52,646 nucleotides of DNA, taken from an uncultured Lachnospiraceae bacterium (GTDB taxonomy: Bacteria; Bacillota; Clostridia; Lachnospirales; Lachnospiraceae). Positions 33,519 to 44,693 of the stretch are shown here, in pieces. Each line of letters starts with the position of its first letter. The stretch's first letter is position 1. The translations under genes were made by a program, and so were the position numbers. The stretch lies in contig CATKXR010000029.1 in NCBI GenBank assembly GCA_949840805.1, forward strand, positions 1-52,646, written 5' to 3'. The notes under the pieces are model-generated. The model worked only from the letters and a program-made list of their open reading frames with translations. It did not search any database and was not told the DNA's origin.

Positions 33519-34490
33519 TCAAATATGCCACTGCCCTGAAAGAATACAGCAGGCCAGTCCCACGGCTGCCAGCCCGAACCATGCGCTTCCCGTCATCAGC
33601 CGGTTCACCCGCGCAATATCCTCTGCCACTGCCTTCCTTCCCCCGCTCCCAATCACCGGCTTCTCCTCCAGCACGCCAAAATACCAGGCAGGGCCGGCCA
33701 GTTCCACTCCCAGGGCCCCGGCACATGCCGCCTCCCCCTGGGCGGAATTGGGGCTTTTATGACAACGCCTGTCCCGGCGCCAGATCCGCCACGCCTCTTT
33801 CCCGTTAAAACCAGGAAGCGCCCAGGCCGCGCCAATCAGAAAAAAAGCGGCCAGCCTGGCCGGAACCAGATTAACCAGGTCGTCCAGCCTGGCCGGAATC
33901 CTTCCAAAGTACCGATATCGTTCATTTTGATACCCCACCATGGAATCCATAGTATTTACTGCCTTATAAGCAAATCCCCACATCGGCCCAAAAACCATCA
34001 GGTAAAAAAGCGGGGCGATCACCCCATCGGATGTATTCTCCGCCACGGTCTCCACTGCCGCCTTGATGATCCCCTCCTCTGACAGCGGCCTGGTATCCCG
34101 CCCTACAATGCGGGAGACCGCCTGTCTCGCCTTCTCCACGTCCCCTTCTTCCAGGGCGTCATACACCTTCATGCTCTCCGTCTTAAGGGACTTTGCCGCC
34201 AAAAGCTGCCAGTCCATCACACACATCAATAAGAAACCCAGAGCCGGATGAATGCGGCGGGCCGCTCCCAAAAGACCTCCGGCTGCCCCGGCCGTTGCAG
34301 CCAGCACAACCAATGCCATAATCCCGCCTGCCGCCATTTCCCCTGCCGAGCTTTTGGGAAAACACCGCCGCAAAAGCCGCTCCAGCCTGTCCACCATCCA
34401 TCCGATCCCCCGGACCGGATGCCACCATTCTTCCGGATCTCCCATCCACAGATCCAATAAAAAGCCAATCCCCGCCGCTGCCAGTTCCAT
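33519..34490 (-). CDS. cbiB: adenosylcobinamide-phosphate synthase
   Basis: 323-aa membrane protein CbiB/CobD. It attaches aminopropanol or its phosphate to adenosylcobyric acid. Family features are the N-terminal LDLWMGDPEEWWHPVRGIGW, SRIVGRDTRPLSEEGIIKA, VETVAENTSDGVIAPLFY and KAVNTMDSMVGYQNERY. About four or five membrane helices. Eight bases separate it from cobU, and it is the last gene of cobS-cobU-cbiB. Confidence 0.95.
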   Translation of the reverse strand: MELAAAGIGFLLDLWMGDPEEWWHPVRGIGWMVDRLERLLRRCFPKSSAGEMAAGGIMALVVLAATAGAAGGLLGAARRIHPALGFLLMCVMDWQLLAAKSLKTESMKVYDALEEGDVEKARQAVSRIVGRDTRPLSEEGIIKAAVETVAENTSDGVIAPLFYLMVFGPMWGFAYKAVNTMDSMVGYQNERYRYFGRIPARLDDLVNLVPARLAAFFLIGAAWALPGFNGKEAWRIWRRDRRCHKSPNSAQGEAACAGALGVELAGPAWYFGVLEEKPVIGSGGRKAVAEDIARVNRLMTGSAWFGLAAVGLACCILSGQWHI

Positions 34491-34498
34491 CTTTTGCC

Positions 34499-34918
34499 CT
34501 ACCCTTTAATCTTCACCGGAATCCCGCACACCACCCGGTACACCTGCCCTGCGTGACCCGCAAGCATCTGCCCGGCACGGCCCGCCGCCTCTCGGTAATC
34601 CCGCTCCTTACGTTCCATCGGCACAATCCCGCAGCCCACCTCGTCCATCGTCACGATCTCCGGTTCTGCCGCCAGCACCCGTTTTACAAACGCTTCCGTA
34701 TCCGCCCCCTCTTCCAGCAGCCGGTAAACCCACCCATGAAACCCGGTTAAAAACCGTTTCTCCCATGCCGTTTCCGGCCGGTCACAACATCCGTCTGCCA
34801 GATTACAGGCAAATGCCTCCTCGTCCATTCCGGAAAGCTCTCTGGCCAGCTTTCCTTTTCCCTGGCACATTCCGCCGATTATCAAAATCATTCTTCCCTG
34901 CCACCTCTGATTTTTCAT
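34499..34918 (-). CDS. cobU: short CobU-like adenosylcobinamide kinase/guanylyltransferase
   Basis: 139-aa protein, clearly shorter than classical CobU (about 180 aa). P-loop region is ILIIGGMCQGKGKLA. The canonical G-x-x-x-S-G-K-S serine is replaced (GKGK). EIVTMDEVGCGIVPME matches the CobU Walker B region (V-x-x-E-V-G-x-G-I-V-P). The segment that carries the GMP-accepting histidine in Salmonella CobU is shortened, so whether both activities are kept is open. Its position between cobS and cbiB supports the assignment. Confidence 0.78.
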   Translation of the reverse strand: MKNQRWQGRMILIIGGMCQGKGKLARELSGMDEEAFACNLADGCCDRPETAWEKRFLTGFHGWVYRLLEEGADTEAFVKRVLAAEPEIVTMDEVGCGIVPMERKERDYREAAGRAGQMLAGHAGQVYRVVCGIPVKIKG

Positions 34919-34932
34919 GTCCTACGAATCCT

Positions 34933-35769
34933 TCACAACAGCAATGACAACACCATCATCATCCCCAGCTCGCACAACTGCAGAAAATATCCTGCCAGAT
35001 CCCCTGTGATCCCTCCGAACTCCTTTACCGCCATCCGCCTGTACTGCCAAAAGATCAAAAATGCCGCCGCCACGGAAAGCCCCCCTGCGAGGATCCCTCC
35101 TGCAAAGACCAGAAAAACTGCCGCCGCCATCCCCCACAAAACCATGGAAACCTGCACGGCCTTCTTTTTCGCCTCACCCGCAAAAGTACTGGCCAGCCCG
35201 TCCTTTTTCGCTTTAGGAAAAGACACGACCGACCAGCCGCTCAGAGCCCGCTCCATTACATAAACACCGGCCGCCGCCGGAAAGCCTCCATCCTTCAGCC
35301 CGCTAAACGCAGCCAGATATAAAATAAGATAGACACCGCCCCCGATTATGGCAAATGCCCCGGTATGAGGATCCTTCAAGATCTCCAGCTTCCGCTCTCT
35401 GGGCAGGCAGGAACTTCTCGCATCCACCACATCCAAAAAACCGTCCATATGGATCCCGCCTGTAAGGATGATCGGAAGCGCCGTACCGATACAGCAAAAA
35501 GCCGTCTCCCCCATCCCCTGCCATCCGGCAAAGTAAAAAAATCCTCCCATTATCATTCCGACTGCCACGCCTACCAGCGGAAAAAAACAAAGGGCATATC
35601 TCATCCCCTCGCTGCTCCATTCTGTCCTGGGAACCGGAATCCGGGAATACATGGAAAAAGCAATAAACAGGCTGTCCCACAACTCTCCCCCCTTTTGTCC
35701 AGCCCCCTCACAGTCCCCGGCCGGAACCATATCCCCATTTTTTATCGTTTGCTGTCCTTTCAATGGCAT
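34933..35769 (-). CDS. cobS: adenosylcobinamide-GDP ribazoletransferase
   Basis: 278-aa membrane enzyme joining alpha-ribazole to adenosylcobinamide-GDP. It has FSMYSRIPVP near the start of the conserved part, the catalytic GIHMDGFLDVVDA motif, and several hydrophobic helices. The first about 30 residues, up to GELWDSLF, are hydrophilic and extra compared with most homologues, so an internal start is possible. I kept 35769 because GGGGG lies about nine bases upstream. First gene of cobS-cobU-cbiB. A promoter lies at 35964-35992 and a 92-bp palindromic element in the leader. Confidence 0.92.
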   Translation of the reverse strand: MPLKGQQTIKNGDMVPAGDCEGAGQKGGELWDSLFIAFSMYSRIPVPRTEWSSEGMRYALCFFPLVGVAVGMIMGGFFYFAGWQGMGETAFCCIGTALPIILTGGIHMDGFLDVVDARSSCLPRERKLEILKDPHTGAFAIIGGGVYLILYLAAFSGLKDGGFPAAAGVYVMERALSGWSVVSFPKAKKDGLASTFAGEAKKKAVQVSMVLWGMAAAVFLVFAGGILAGGLSVAAAFLIFWQYRRMAVKEFGGITGDLAGYFLQLCELGMMMVLSLLL

Positions 35770-35841
35770 CCCAACACCCCCTGCTTGAAGATTCCAGGCC
35801 TTCTTCCATTCCTGGCACTGCCATGCTTAAATTCCGGTAAA

Positions 35842-35933
35842 TATACCCGTGAGCCAAATGATTTGCCAACATATTCTCATTATTTCGATAAAAACAGCCA
35901 ATCATTTGGCAAATAAGTATGCTCGCGAGTATA
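35842..35933. repeat. 92-bp imperfect palindromic element, copy 1
   Basis: Ends TATACCCGTGAG (35842-35853) and CGCGAGTATA (35924-35933) are near-perfect inverted repeats. Inside, CCAAATGATTTGCC faces AATCATTTGGCAAAT. The only other copy seen is at 50477-50568, same length and plus-strand orientation, with arms nearly identical and a divergent centre. It lies in the cobS leader, in opposite orientation to transcription. MITE-like element or shared regulatory structure. Confidence 0.8.
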
Positions 35934-35963
35934 AATCCCCCTCGATTTTTGCAAGCCAGTACC

Positions 35964-35992
35964 AGTATAAGCCCCGAACCAAACAATAGCAA
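35964..35992 (-). promoter_or_regulatory. promoter of cobS-cobU-cbiB
   Basis: Minus strand: TTGCTA (35987-35992), 17-base spacer, TATACT (35964-35969). The transcript would carry a leader of about 190 bases holding the 92-bp element. No cobalamin-riboswitch box is seen in it. Confidence 0.5.
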
Positions 35993-36108
35993 GCCTTTTT
36001 CCTGACACATTTATCCAAAATCAAATAAATGCTACCATTCACAGGATAGCTGATAACGTAACTTGGCCAGGCGAACCTCCCACAATCCCCCCACCCAAAC
36101 AATAACCA

Positions 36109-36441
36109 TCAGATTTCATTAGCCGGCGCAAGACAATTATGATTCCTGCACACATAAAAAGTAGTCCTGTCATGAACCAGCGGATACCTGGCGCTTTCCG
36201 AAACCACCATTACATTCGCCAATAAAGGCAGCCTTTTCTCTATTTTCTCCAAATCCTGACGGTTTTTCAGGGAAATCACAATATGCTCCAGTGGGTTATC
36301 ATAGATCAGCTTCGCAAGCAGGAACATACCGTGGCCTGCCGGATAATCCTTTGCCTGGCCAGCCATATACCGAATCTGCTTTTCTGCAAGCTCCCTGTAC
36401 TCCTCCTTTTCCATCGGGCATTGGACTTTTCCCGCCCGCAC
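36109..36441 (-). pseudogene. C-terminal remnant of a DUF255/YyaL thioredoxin-domain protein
   Basis: About 110 codons with AEKQIRYMAGQAKDYPAGHG, FLLAKLIYDNP, and the end TTFYVCRNHNCLAPANEI, which resemble the extreme C-terminus of the COG1331 (YyaL, DUF255) family, normally about 650 aa. The frame opens with GTG without ribosome site. A TAA lies 14 codons or so upstream in the same frame, and a terminator of the next gene lies just before. I read it as the surviving tail of a deleted gene. Confidence 0.6.
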
Positions 36442-36540
36442 ATCATGGTATAAAACTTGGGATCCACATTAATGTTCGTTGGCGGCTATGCCTATGTGGA
36501 CTTTTGCCACAGAACACTGGCATTCCCGCCATACCACAAA

Positions 36541-36567
36541 AAGACGCCCCTTTTAACAGGACGTCTT
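36541..36567 (-). terminator. terminator of the YD-repeat-like secreted gene
   Basis: AAGACGCCCC (36541-36550) pairs with AGGACGTCTT (36558-36567). On the minus strand the stem is followed by TTTTTG. Stop codon of the gene is about 20 bases before. Confidence 0.8.
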
Positions 36568-36585
36568 TCTGAAAATTTCATTGGT

Positions 36586-37575
36586 TTAGTAGAACCAGCT
36601 TCGTACCATTGAAACCAAATCATCCAACTTCGGATAGCAGCGAAGTGTTTTTATAGCCTCTGGTGCAGGTGTTCCAGCGTTATAGTCATAAGAGAAAACT
36701 GTTTTTCTATCGATATTGCCATCCCTGTCTTCCCTGATTACTTCTGTCAGGTTCCCATATGTATCATAGGTATAGTGGTAACGCATCCCGCCTGTACATG
36801 CGCCGGTTACTGCATCCATAATTCCCTCTTCTCCCCCGATAAGCCGTCCCTGCGCGTCATAGGTGAATGCCTTATAGTCATAAGTGAATTCCCGATAGGA
36901 AGACTTGGTCATATAACGGCTAAAACGGCCTGCCTCATCATATTGAATATCGATTACATCTATATCAGTCTTTCCATTTACTATACTTTTCACACAAATA
37001 TAGCTCCCGTTTCCATCATACAGATATTCCCATACCCACTCTGAAATTTTGGGGGATCGGAGCACACTCTTCCAGCCGCTTTCGTTATATTCCATCGTTG
37101 TTTCTTCTTCTGTCCCACGGGCTTCAATTTTCTCCTGTTTCCCGCTATACTTTCCCTCTTCATTATAGAAATAGGCCGTTTTTTGTATGACGTCATACTG
37201 CTCTAAACCAGATTGCAACTGAAGCTGTGCTTCAACTGGACGGCCCTTTTCATCACAGACGACCGTTTCGATTCTGCTCGAACTTGAACCATTGCCTGTA
37301 CTACCGACATAATTGACACGGGATACGATCTCACCGGAGGGGCCAAGCTTAAGGAGGAGCCTCGATGGATTCCCCTTTGTGTCATATTCAATTTTGTCCA
37401 TCTCTTTTAAAACCAGCTCCCCTGTCTTATAATCCGCACTATAATACTCAATTTTAACCAACCGTCCCTTCCGCTCTCCTTCATCCTGCCCGGCCGGCTG
37501 CGCAAACGCCGTCTCCGCAAATCCGGCTGTCAGGCACGCCGCCACCAGAATGGCCACCAATTTCTTTTCTCTCAT
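36586..37575 (-). CDS. secreted protein with YD/RHS-like repeats
   Basis: 329-aa exported protein. Signal peptide MREKKLVAILVAACLTAG with cleavage probably after AFAQ. The body consists of beta-rich repeats of the RHS/YD kind: MDKIEYDTKGNPSRLLL, VVCDEKGRPVEAQL, YFYNEEGKYSGK, IQYDEAGRFSRYM, FTYDAQGRLIGGE, YTYDTYGNLTEV and FSYDYN. No toxin domain or cell-wall anchor is visible, and it is far shorter than RHS toxins. It may be a carbohydrate-binding or surface protein. It lies 123 bases downstream of another secreted unknown on the same strand. Confidence 0.8.
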   Translation of the reverse strand: MREKKLVAILVAACLTAGFAETAFAQPAGQDEGERKGRLVKIEYYSADYKTGELVLKEMDKIEYDTKGNPSRLLLKLGPSGEIVSRVNYVGSTGNGSSSSRIETVVCDEKGRPVEAQLQLQSGLEQYDVIQKTAYFYNEEGKYSGKQEKIEARGTEEETTMEYNESGWKSVLRSPKISEWVWEYLYDGNGSYICVKSIVNGKTDIDVIDIQYDEAGRFSRYMTKSSYREFTYDYKAFTYDAQGRLIGGEEGIMDAVTGACTGGMRYHYTYDTYGNLTEVIREDRDGNIDRKTVFSYDYNAGTPAPEAIKTLRCYPKLDDLVSMVRSWFY

Positions 37576-37698
37576 AGATTCCTTTCCTCCTCTCCTGTTT
37601 TATCTTCCTTTATCTTTCAATTTTTATACCATTAAACAAAAAATCCTATAAAAAAGCATCCTGCCTGCCGCCGCATATCTTCAAAATATCCTTGCTTG

Positions 37699-38706
37699 TC
37701 ACGGAATCCTCTTATAAGTCCTGGCTTCTGTATAATGTCCGGTTATCGCACCGGTTTCCCAGTCAATCTTGTCATAGTTTTCATAATAGGTAAAGGTATC
37801 ACTGTCACGGATTATCCAATAACAGCCCGAATCAGCCGGTTTCCATTTATCATTGTCCCTGTAAAAAGATACAGCCCATGCCGTATTCTCATCAAAATAT
37901 GATTCCATTTCTGGAGTTTGTTCATAATATGCCGTGAAGGCACTGTCCGTCACCTTTGCTATTTTCATATCTGTAACCGGGTCTGCCATAAGCCCAAAAG
38001 GATAGCGGTCCTTCTCCAGCGCCGCATTATAAAGTTCTCTGTTATTATCTAAAACAACCTCTCCCTGATGGATCATGCTCTGGCTGCCGCTATCATAAAT
38101 ATCTGTAGTAACATAGCAATAATACCCCTCATTCAACAGCACGGGCGCCGCGCTTTCCTCGTTTCTGGCCAAATCCCTGAAATAAACAATCCCAGTCAGC
38201 TTATCCTGCTGGTCAAAATAGAAACGAAGTCCATAAGGCTTTGTAAAATATTCCATTACAGAAGCGGATACGGCAAGGGATGAGGCATCGCTGTTTTCAT
38301 TAGCCACCATAATCTGATACCATGGATCAGAAGCACTGGCATAGGCTTGTGATTCCGCGTTCCCGTACTTTTCCCTTACATCATTTTTCGTATTTCCCAA
38401 AGTAATTCCCCTGGCTGTGACTAAGGAATCACCGCTGATAAAAGAGTGGACGACCTGTTGATCCAAAGGATAACCGATTCTGGCCCAGTTGGTAATCACA
38501 CTGTTGTCTGCATTGTTAATGGTAACCGAATTATTGCCGGAAACAATAAAATCACTTTCATTGACCGGCATTATGCCTGCCGTTTCTGCCTGCATCTGGA
38601 TGCTTCCACTTTCCGCCCCGCCTGAGGCAAAGGACGGCATGGCCATAAAAACGGATATTGCCATTGCGGCCCATATCACATTCTTACTCCTTGTTTCTTG
38701 TTTCAT
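37699..38706 (-). CDS. secreted hypothetical protein, 335 aa
   Basis: Signal peptide MKQETRSKNVIWAAMAISVF...PSFA, then a mature polar protein rich in D, N, Y and S. A segment ITLGNTKNDVREKYGNAES resembles the SmpA/OmlA-like G-x-T-x-x-D-V-x-x-x-Y-G pattern found in small exported proteins, followed by LRFYFDQQDKLTGIVYF. The second half ends YWIIRDSDTFTYYEN. Function unknown. Its promoter at 38796-38821 carries a seven-G tract in a 14-base spacer. Confidence 0.75.
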   Translation of the reverse strand: MKQETRSKNVIWAAMAISVFMAMPSFASGGAESGSIQMQAETAGIMPVNESDFIVSGNNSVTINNADNSVITNWARIGYPLDQQVVHSFISGDSLVTARGITLGNTKNDVREKYGNAESQAYASASDPWYQIMVANENSDASSLAVSASVMEYFTKPYGLRFYFDQQDKLTGIVYFRDLARNEESAAPVLLNEGYYCYVTTDIYDSGSQSMIHQGEVVLDNNRELYNAALEKDRYPFGLMADPVTDMKIAKVTDSAFTAYYEQTPEMESYFDENTAWAVSFYRDNDKWKPADSGCYWIIRDSDTFTYYENYDKIDWETGAITGHYTEARTYKRIP

Positions 38707-38795
38707 TGTTTCTTTTCCTCCTTCTGTCTGGATGCGTTCTGATGCTTTGATGCAAACAGACTCTTCAAACAGATTCTTCTAAATATGTGTGTTTT

Positions 38796-38821
38796 ATTAT
38801 ACTACCCCCCCGGATTGTCAA
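38796..38821 (-). promoter_or_regulatory. promoter with a G7 tract in a short spacer
   Basis: Minus strand: consensus TTGACA (38816-38821) and consensus TATAAT (38796-38801), separated by only 14 bases containing seven G in a row (C-run at 38805-38811). Three added G would give the optimal 17. Tract-length change could therefore switch expression, as known for poly-G promoters in other bacteria. Confidence 0.55.
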
Positions 38822-38879
38822 GAATTATATAGGATGCTTCTTTCTGCTTTTTTACTTTTTGTATCCCTTATCGTTTGAC

Positions 38880-39090
38880 ACAAGCCGAACACCCGCCCGA
38901 AGGGCATATGTTAGGGGTGTCCGGGTAACCGGCCAGGCGGTCCTTACGCGAACAGTAACAACTCTGGGATGATTTCCTGTTAGAAACCTTTAAGAATGTT
39001 GAAGATCACACAGATATGTATGCGAGAGAATTCGGCGTGCGTCTTGTTATGCAATTTTCGGAAACATAGCAAAATTTTGAAACAAAAAAA
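38880..39090. other. intergenic region with structured repeat and coding scrap
   Basis: A nested hairpin at 38889-38925 (ACACCC...GGGGTGT around GCCCGAAGGGC) resembles a stretch at 52199-52228. From 38959 to 39069 the plus strand has 36 open codons ending TAG that read like a protein end (DDFLLETFKNVEDHTDMYAR) but lack a start. They look like the tail of a lost gene of unknown family. Confidence 0.4.
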
Positions 39091-39091
39091 C

Positions 39092-39121
39092 GGCGGACGT
39101 ACCTTTTAATGTACATCCGCC
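39092..39121 (-). terminator. terminator of the bgl operon
   Basis: GGCGGACGTAC (39092-39102) pairs with GTACATCCGCC (39111-39121). The minus strand then reads GTTTTTTTG. The HPr stop codon is 24 bases before. Confidence 0.85.
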
Positions 39122-39144
39122 CAAAAACATTTCACAAAAAACCC

Positions 39145-42792
<3,648 letters not shown>

Positions 42793-42861
42793 TGTTTTAT
42801 CCTCCTTTTTATTTTTCGGAAAAGAAGCTCTTTAAAGGCTCCCTCCCGAACTTTTACTTTT

Positions 42862-43713
42862 TTATATCTTTCCGGTATCTCCTCTCCCGGCTGTCACCCG
42901 GACAATATGTACTGCCAGGAAAGTGACCTCCTCCTCTCCGATCTCGACCCCGTATTTATCCTGGACATAATCACAGATCTTCCTTCCGCATCGGACCTCT
43001 CCCGGATACTGTTCCCGAATCACGTTAGTCAGAAAATCACCTTTGGATTCCAGTGATTTCTTCTCCACCACCCTCTGGGCAAAGAACAGAAGGTGGGTGA
43101 TAAACCGATGATAGTCCAGAGTCTCTTCGTCCAGTTTTCCTCCCATAAATACCTGGACGATCTCCAATGCCTTCTTCACAATCCCCATCATCGCTTCCGT
43201 ATGGGCCATATTCCCGTCATATTCCGCACTGACTAAATGCATGGCTATGGACGCCGCCTCATCATCAGGAAGACGTATCTCCATATGCTTCTCCACCACA
43301 TCCAGGGCATACTTTCCGACCTCAAATTCCTTATAATAAATCTTCTGTATTTCCCAGTAAAGGGCATTTTGGAAATTCAGCCCCTTCTCAAAACGCTCCA
43401 GGGCAAAATCGATATGGTCCGTAAGGGTGATATATACATTTTTCTTCAAATCCTTCCCCAGGTACTCCAGCGCATACTCTATAATCTCTGAACTTGCCTG
43501 AATGGATTCCACCCTTACCTGTAAAAACAATTGTTTCAGCCTTGCCGTGGATGAAACCGTATCCATCCGGAAGATCTTATCGATCTTTGACTCATCCACC
43601 GGCTCCCCGGCCTTTTGCTTCCACCCGATTCCGTTTCCGACAATGATGATCTCCTGCCCGTCCTCACCGTTAGAAGTAATCACATTATTATTAAGAATTT
43701 TTCTCACAACCAT
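42862..43713 (-). CDS. licT: LicT/BglG-family transcriptional antiterminator
   Basis: 283-aa regulator. RNA-binding CAT domain at residues 1-55 (VRKILNNNVITSNGEDGQE, then VGNGIGWKQKAGEPV), followed by two PRD domains with regulatory histidines in LTDHIDFALER and AMHLVSAEYD, and in HRFITHLLFFAQR and FLAVHIVRV. It binds the RAT in its own leader and prevents termination when beta-glucosides are available. Start at 43713 chosen from the family N-terminus. The ten-G tract (43722-43731) eight bases upstream seems to serve as, or overlap, the ribosome site. Confidence 0.93.
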   Translation of the reverse strand: MVVRKILNNNVITSNGEDGQEIIIVGNGIGWKQKAGEPVDESKIDKIFRMDTVSSTARLKQLFLQVRVESIQASSEIIEYALEYLGKDLKKNVYITLTDHIDFALERFEKGLNFQNALYWEIQKIYYKEFEVGKYALDVVEKHMEIRLPDDEAASIAMHLVSAEYDGNMAHTEAMMGIVKKALEIVQVFMGGKLDEETLDYHRFITHLLFFAQRVVEKKSLESKGDFLTNVIREQYPGEVRCGRKICDYVQDKYGVEIGEEEVTFLAVHIVRVTAGRGDTGKI

Positions 43714-43721
43714 CCTTTTTG

Positions 43722-43731
43722 CCCCCCCCCC
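43722..43731. repeat. poly-C/G tract of ten in the licT leader
   Basis: Ten C in a row on the plus strand, so ten G in the mRNA just before AAAAAGG-ATG. Such a tract is prone to slippage. Its place at the expected Shine-Dalgarno position could make translation length-dependent. Confidence 0.6.
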
Positions 43732-43750
43732 GGAAAAAATCAATAAAAAA

Positions 43751-43830
43751 ACCAAACAAAAACAGTCTCCGATCATAAAATCTGAAACCATTCCGTTTGG
43801 TATTGCCTGATTTAACAGTAACAAGCCGAT
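43751..43830 (-). promoter_or_regulatory. RAT antiterminator and overlapping terminator
   Basis: On the minus strand GGCTTGTTACTGTTAAATCA, then GGCAATACC, matches the LicT/BglG ribonucleic antiterminator pattern (TTGTTACTG...CAGGCAAAACC). Its last bases overlap the terminator stem ACCAAAC/GTTTGGT (43795-43801 with 43751-43757), which is followed by TTTTTTT. The two structures exclude each other, the classical arrangement. Confidence 0.75.
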
Positions 43831-43843
43831 TCAATTTTGTAGT

Positions 43844-43872
43844 ATTGTATCATGGGAATTTAACATTTTCAA
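43844..43872 (-). promoter_or_regulatory. promoter of the licT-bglP-bglA-HPr operon
   Basis: Minus strand: TTGAAA (43867-43872), 17-base spacer, TACAAT (43844-43849), directly upstream of the RAT. Confidence 0.7.
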
Positions 43873-43967
43873 CCGATTTATTACGTCTTTTTACTTTTTG
43901 TGCATTTTATACGATTATCATTGTGTATTTTGTACAAAAACAAGATGTAAAAACAGTCATCCCGTTC

Positions 43968-43996
43968 TTGCCAATCCGCAGGCATTATGTTAAGAT
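43968..43996 (+). promoter_or_regulatory. promoter of cbiC
   Basis: TTGCCA (43968-43973), 17-base spacer, TAAGAT (43991-43996). Leader only about 60 bases, too short for a cobalamin riboswitch. Confidence 0.45.
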
Positions 43997-44063
43997 AGAC
44001 CAATGACCAAACTATACAGGGAAAATATGCAGACAAAAGCGAATGCTTTACAGGAGAAATAAA

Positions 44064-44693
44064 ATGCTCGAACATATAAAATGGATACGCCCCGATGAGA
44101 TAGAACAGCGAAGCATGGAAATCATCGAACAGGAAATGCCTGCCGGAGACTGGACTCCTGAAGAATTGGCAGTGGTGAAGCGTTGTATCCATACCTCCGC
44201 AGACTTCGATTACGCATCTAATCTGTATTTTTCTCCAGATGCCGTTAAACATGGCAGAGACGCCCTGAAAAAAGGCGCCGTGATCATTACCGACACCAGC
44301 ATGGCGGCGGCGGGAATCAACAAAAAGGCTTTAAGCCGCTTAGGCGGCCTGGTGCGCTGCTTCATGGCAGAGGAATCCGTAGCCCTGGAAGCGAAAAACC
44401 GCGGCGTCACCCGAGCTGCTGTCAGCATGGAAAAAGCGGCGTCATTAAAGGGGCCTTTGATCTTTGCTATCGGAAATGCCCCTACGGCATTGATCCGCCT
44501 TTGTGAACTGATTGAAGAAGGAAAAGTCCTGCCAGACCTTGTAATAGCAACCCCCGTAGGATTTGTCAATGTAGTGGAATCCAAAGAACTGGTGTGTGCC
44601 TCAAAAGTTCCCCACATCGTGGCAAAGGGCAGAAAAGGCGGAAGCAATATTGCCGCCGCTGTCTGTAATGCGTTATTGTACGGGATTATCTGA
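44064..44693 (+). CDS. cbiC: precorrin-8X/cobalt-precorrin-8 methylmutase
   Basis: 209-aa CbiC/CobH enzyme moving a methyl group from C-11 to C-12 to give cobyrinate. Recognised from RCIHTSADFDYASNLYFS (catalytic His in I-H-T-S), GAVIITDTSMAAAGIN, FAIGNAPTALIRLCELI and VATPVGFVNVVESKE-type segments. Start at MLEHIKW with AGGAGA upstream. It stands on the opposite strand from the other cob genes and its last 21 bases overlap the end of cobQ tail to tail. Confidence 0.94.
   Translation: MLEHIKWIRPDEIEQRSMEIIEQEMPAGDWTPEELAVVKRCIHTSADFDYASNLYFSPDAVKHGRDALKKGAVIITDTSMAAAGINKKALSRLGGLVRCFMAEESVALEAKNRGVTRAAVSMEKAASLKGPLIFAIGNAPTALIRLCELIEEGKVLPDLVIATPVGFVNVVESKELVCASKVPHIVAKGRKGGSNIAAAVCNALLYGII

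Noticed and set aside
35708..36010. 100-codon minus-strand frame across the cobS leader, and its counterpart 50397-50753
   Set aside because: Both share ICQMI and LANHLAHGY only because they cross the 92-bp palindromic element. The frames also cover predicted promoters and have no ribosome site.
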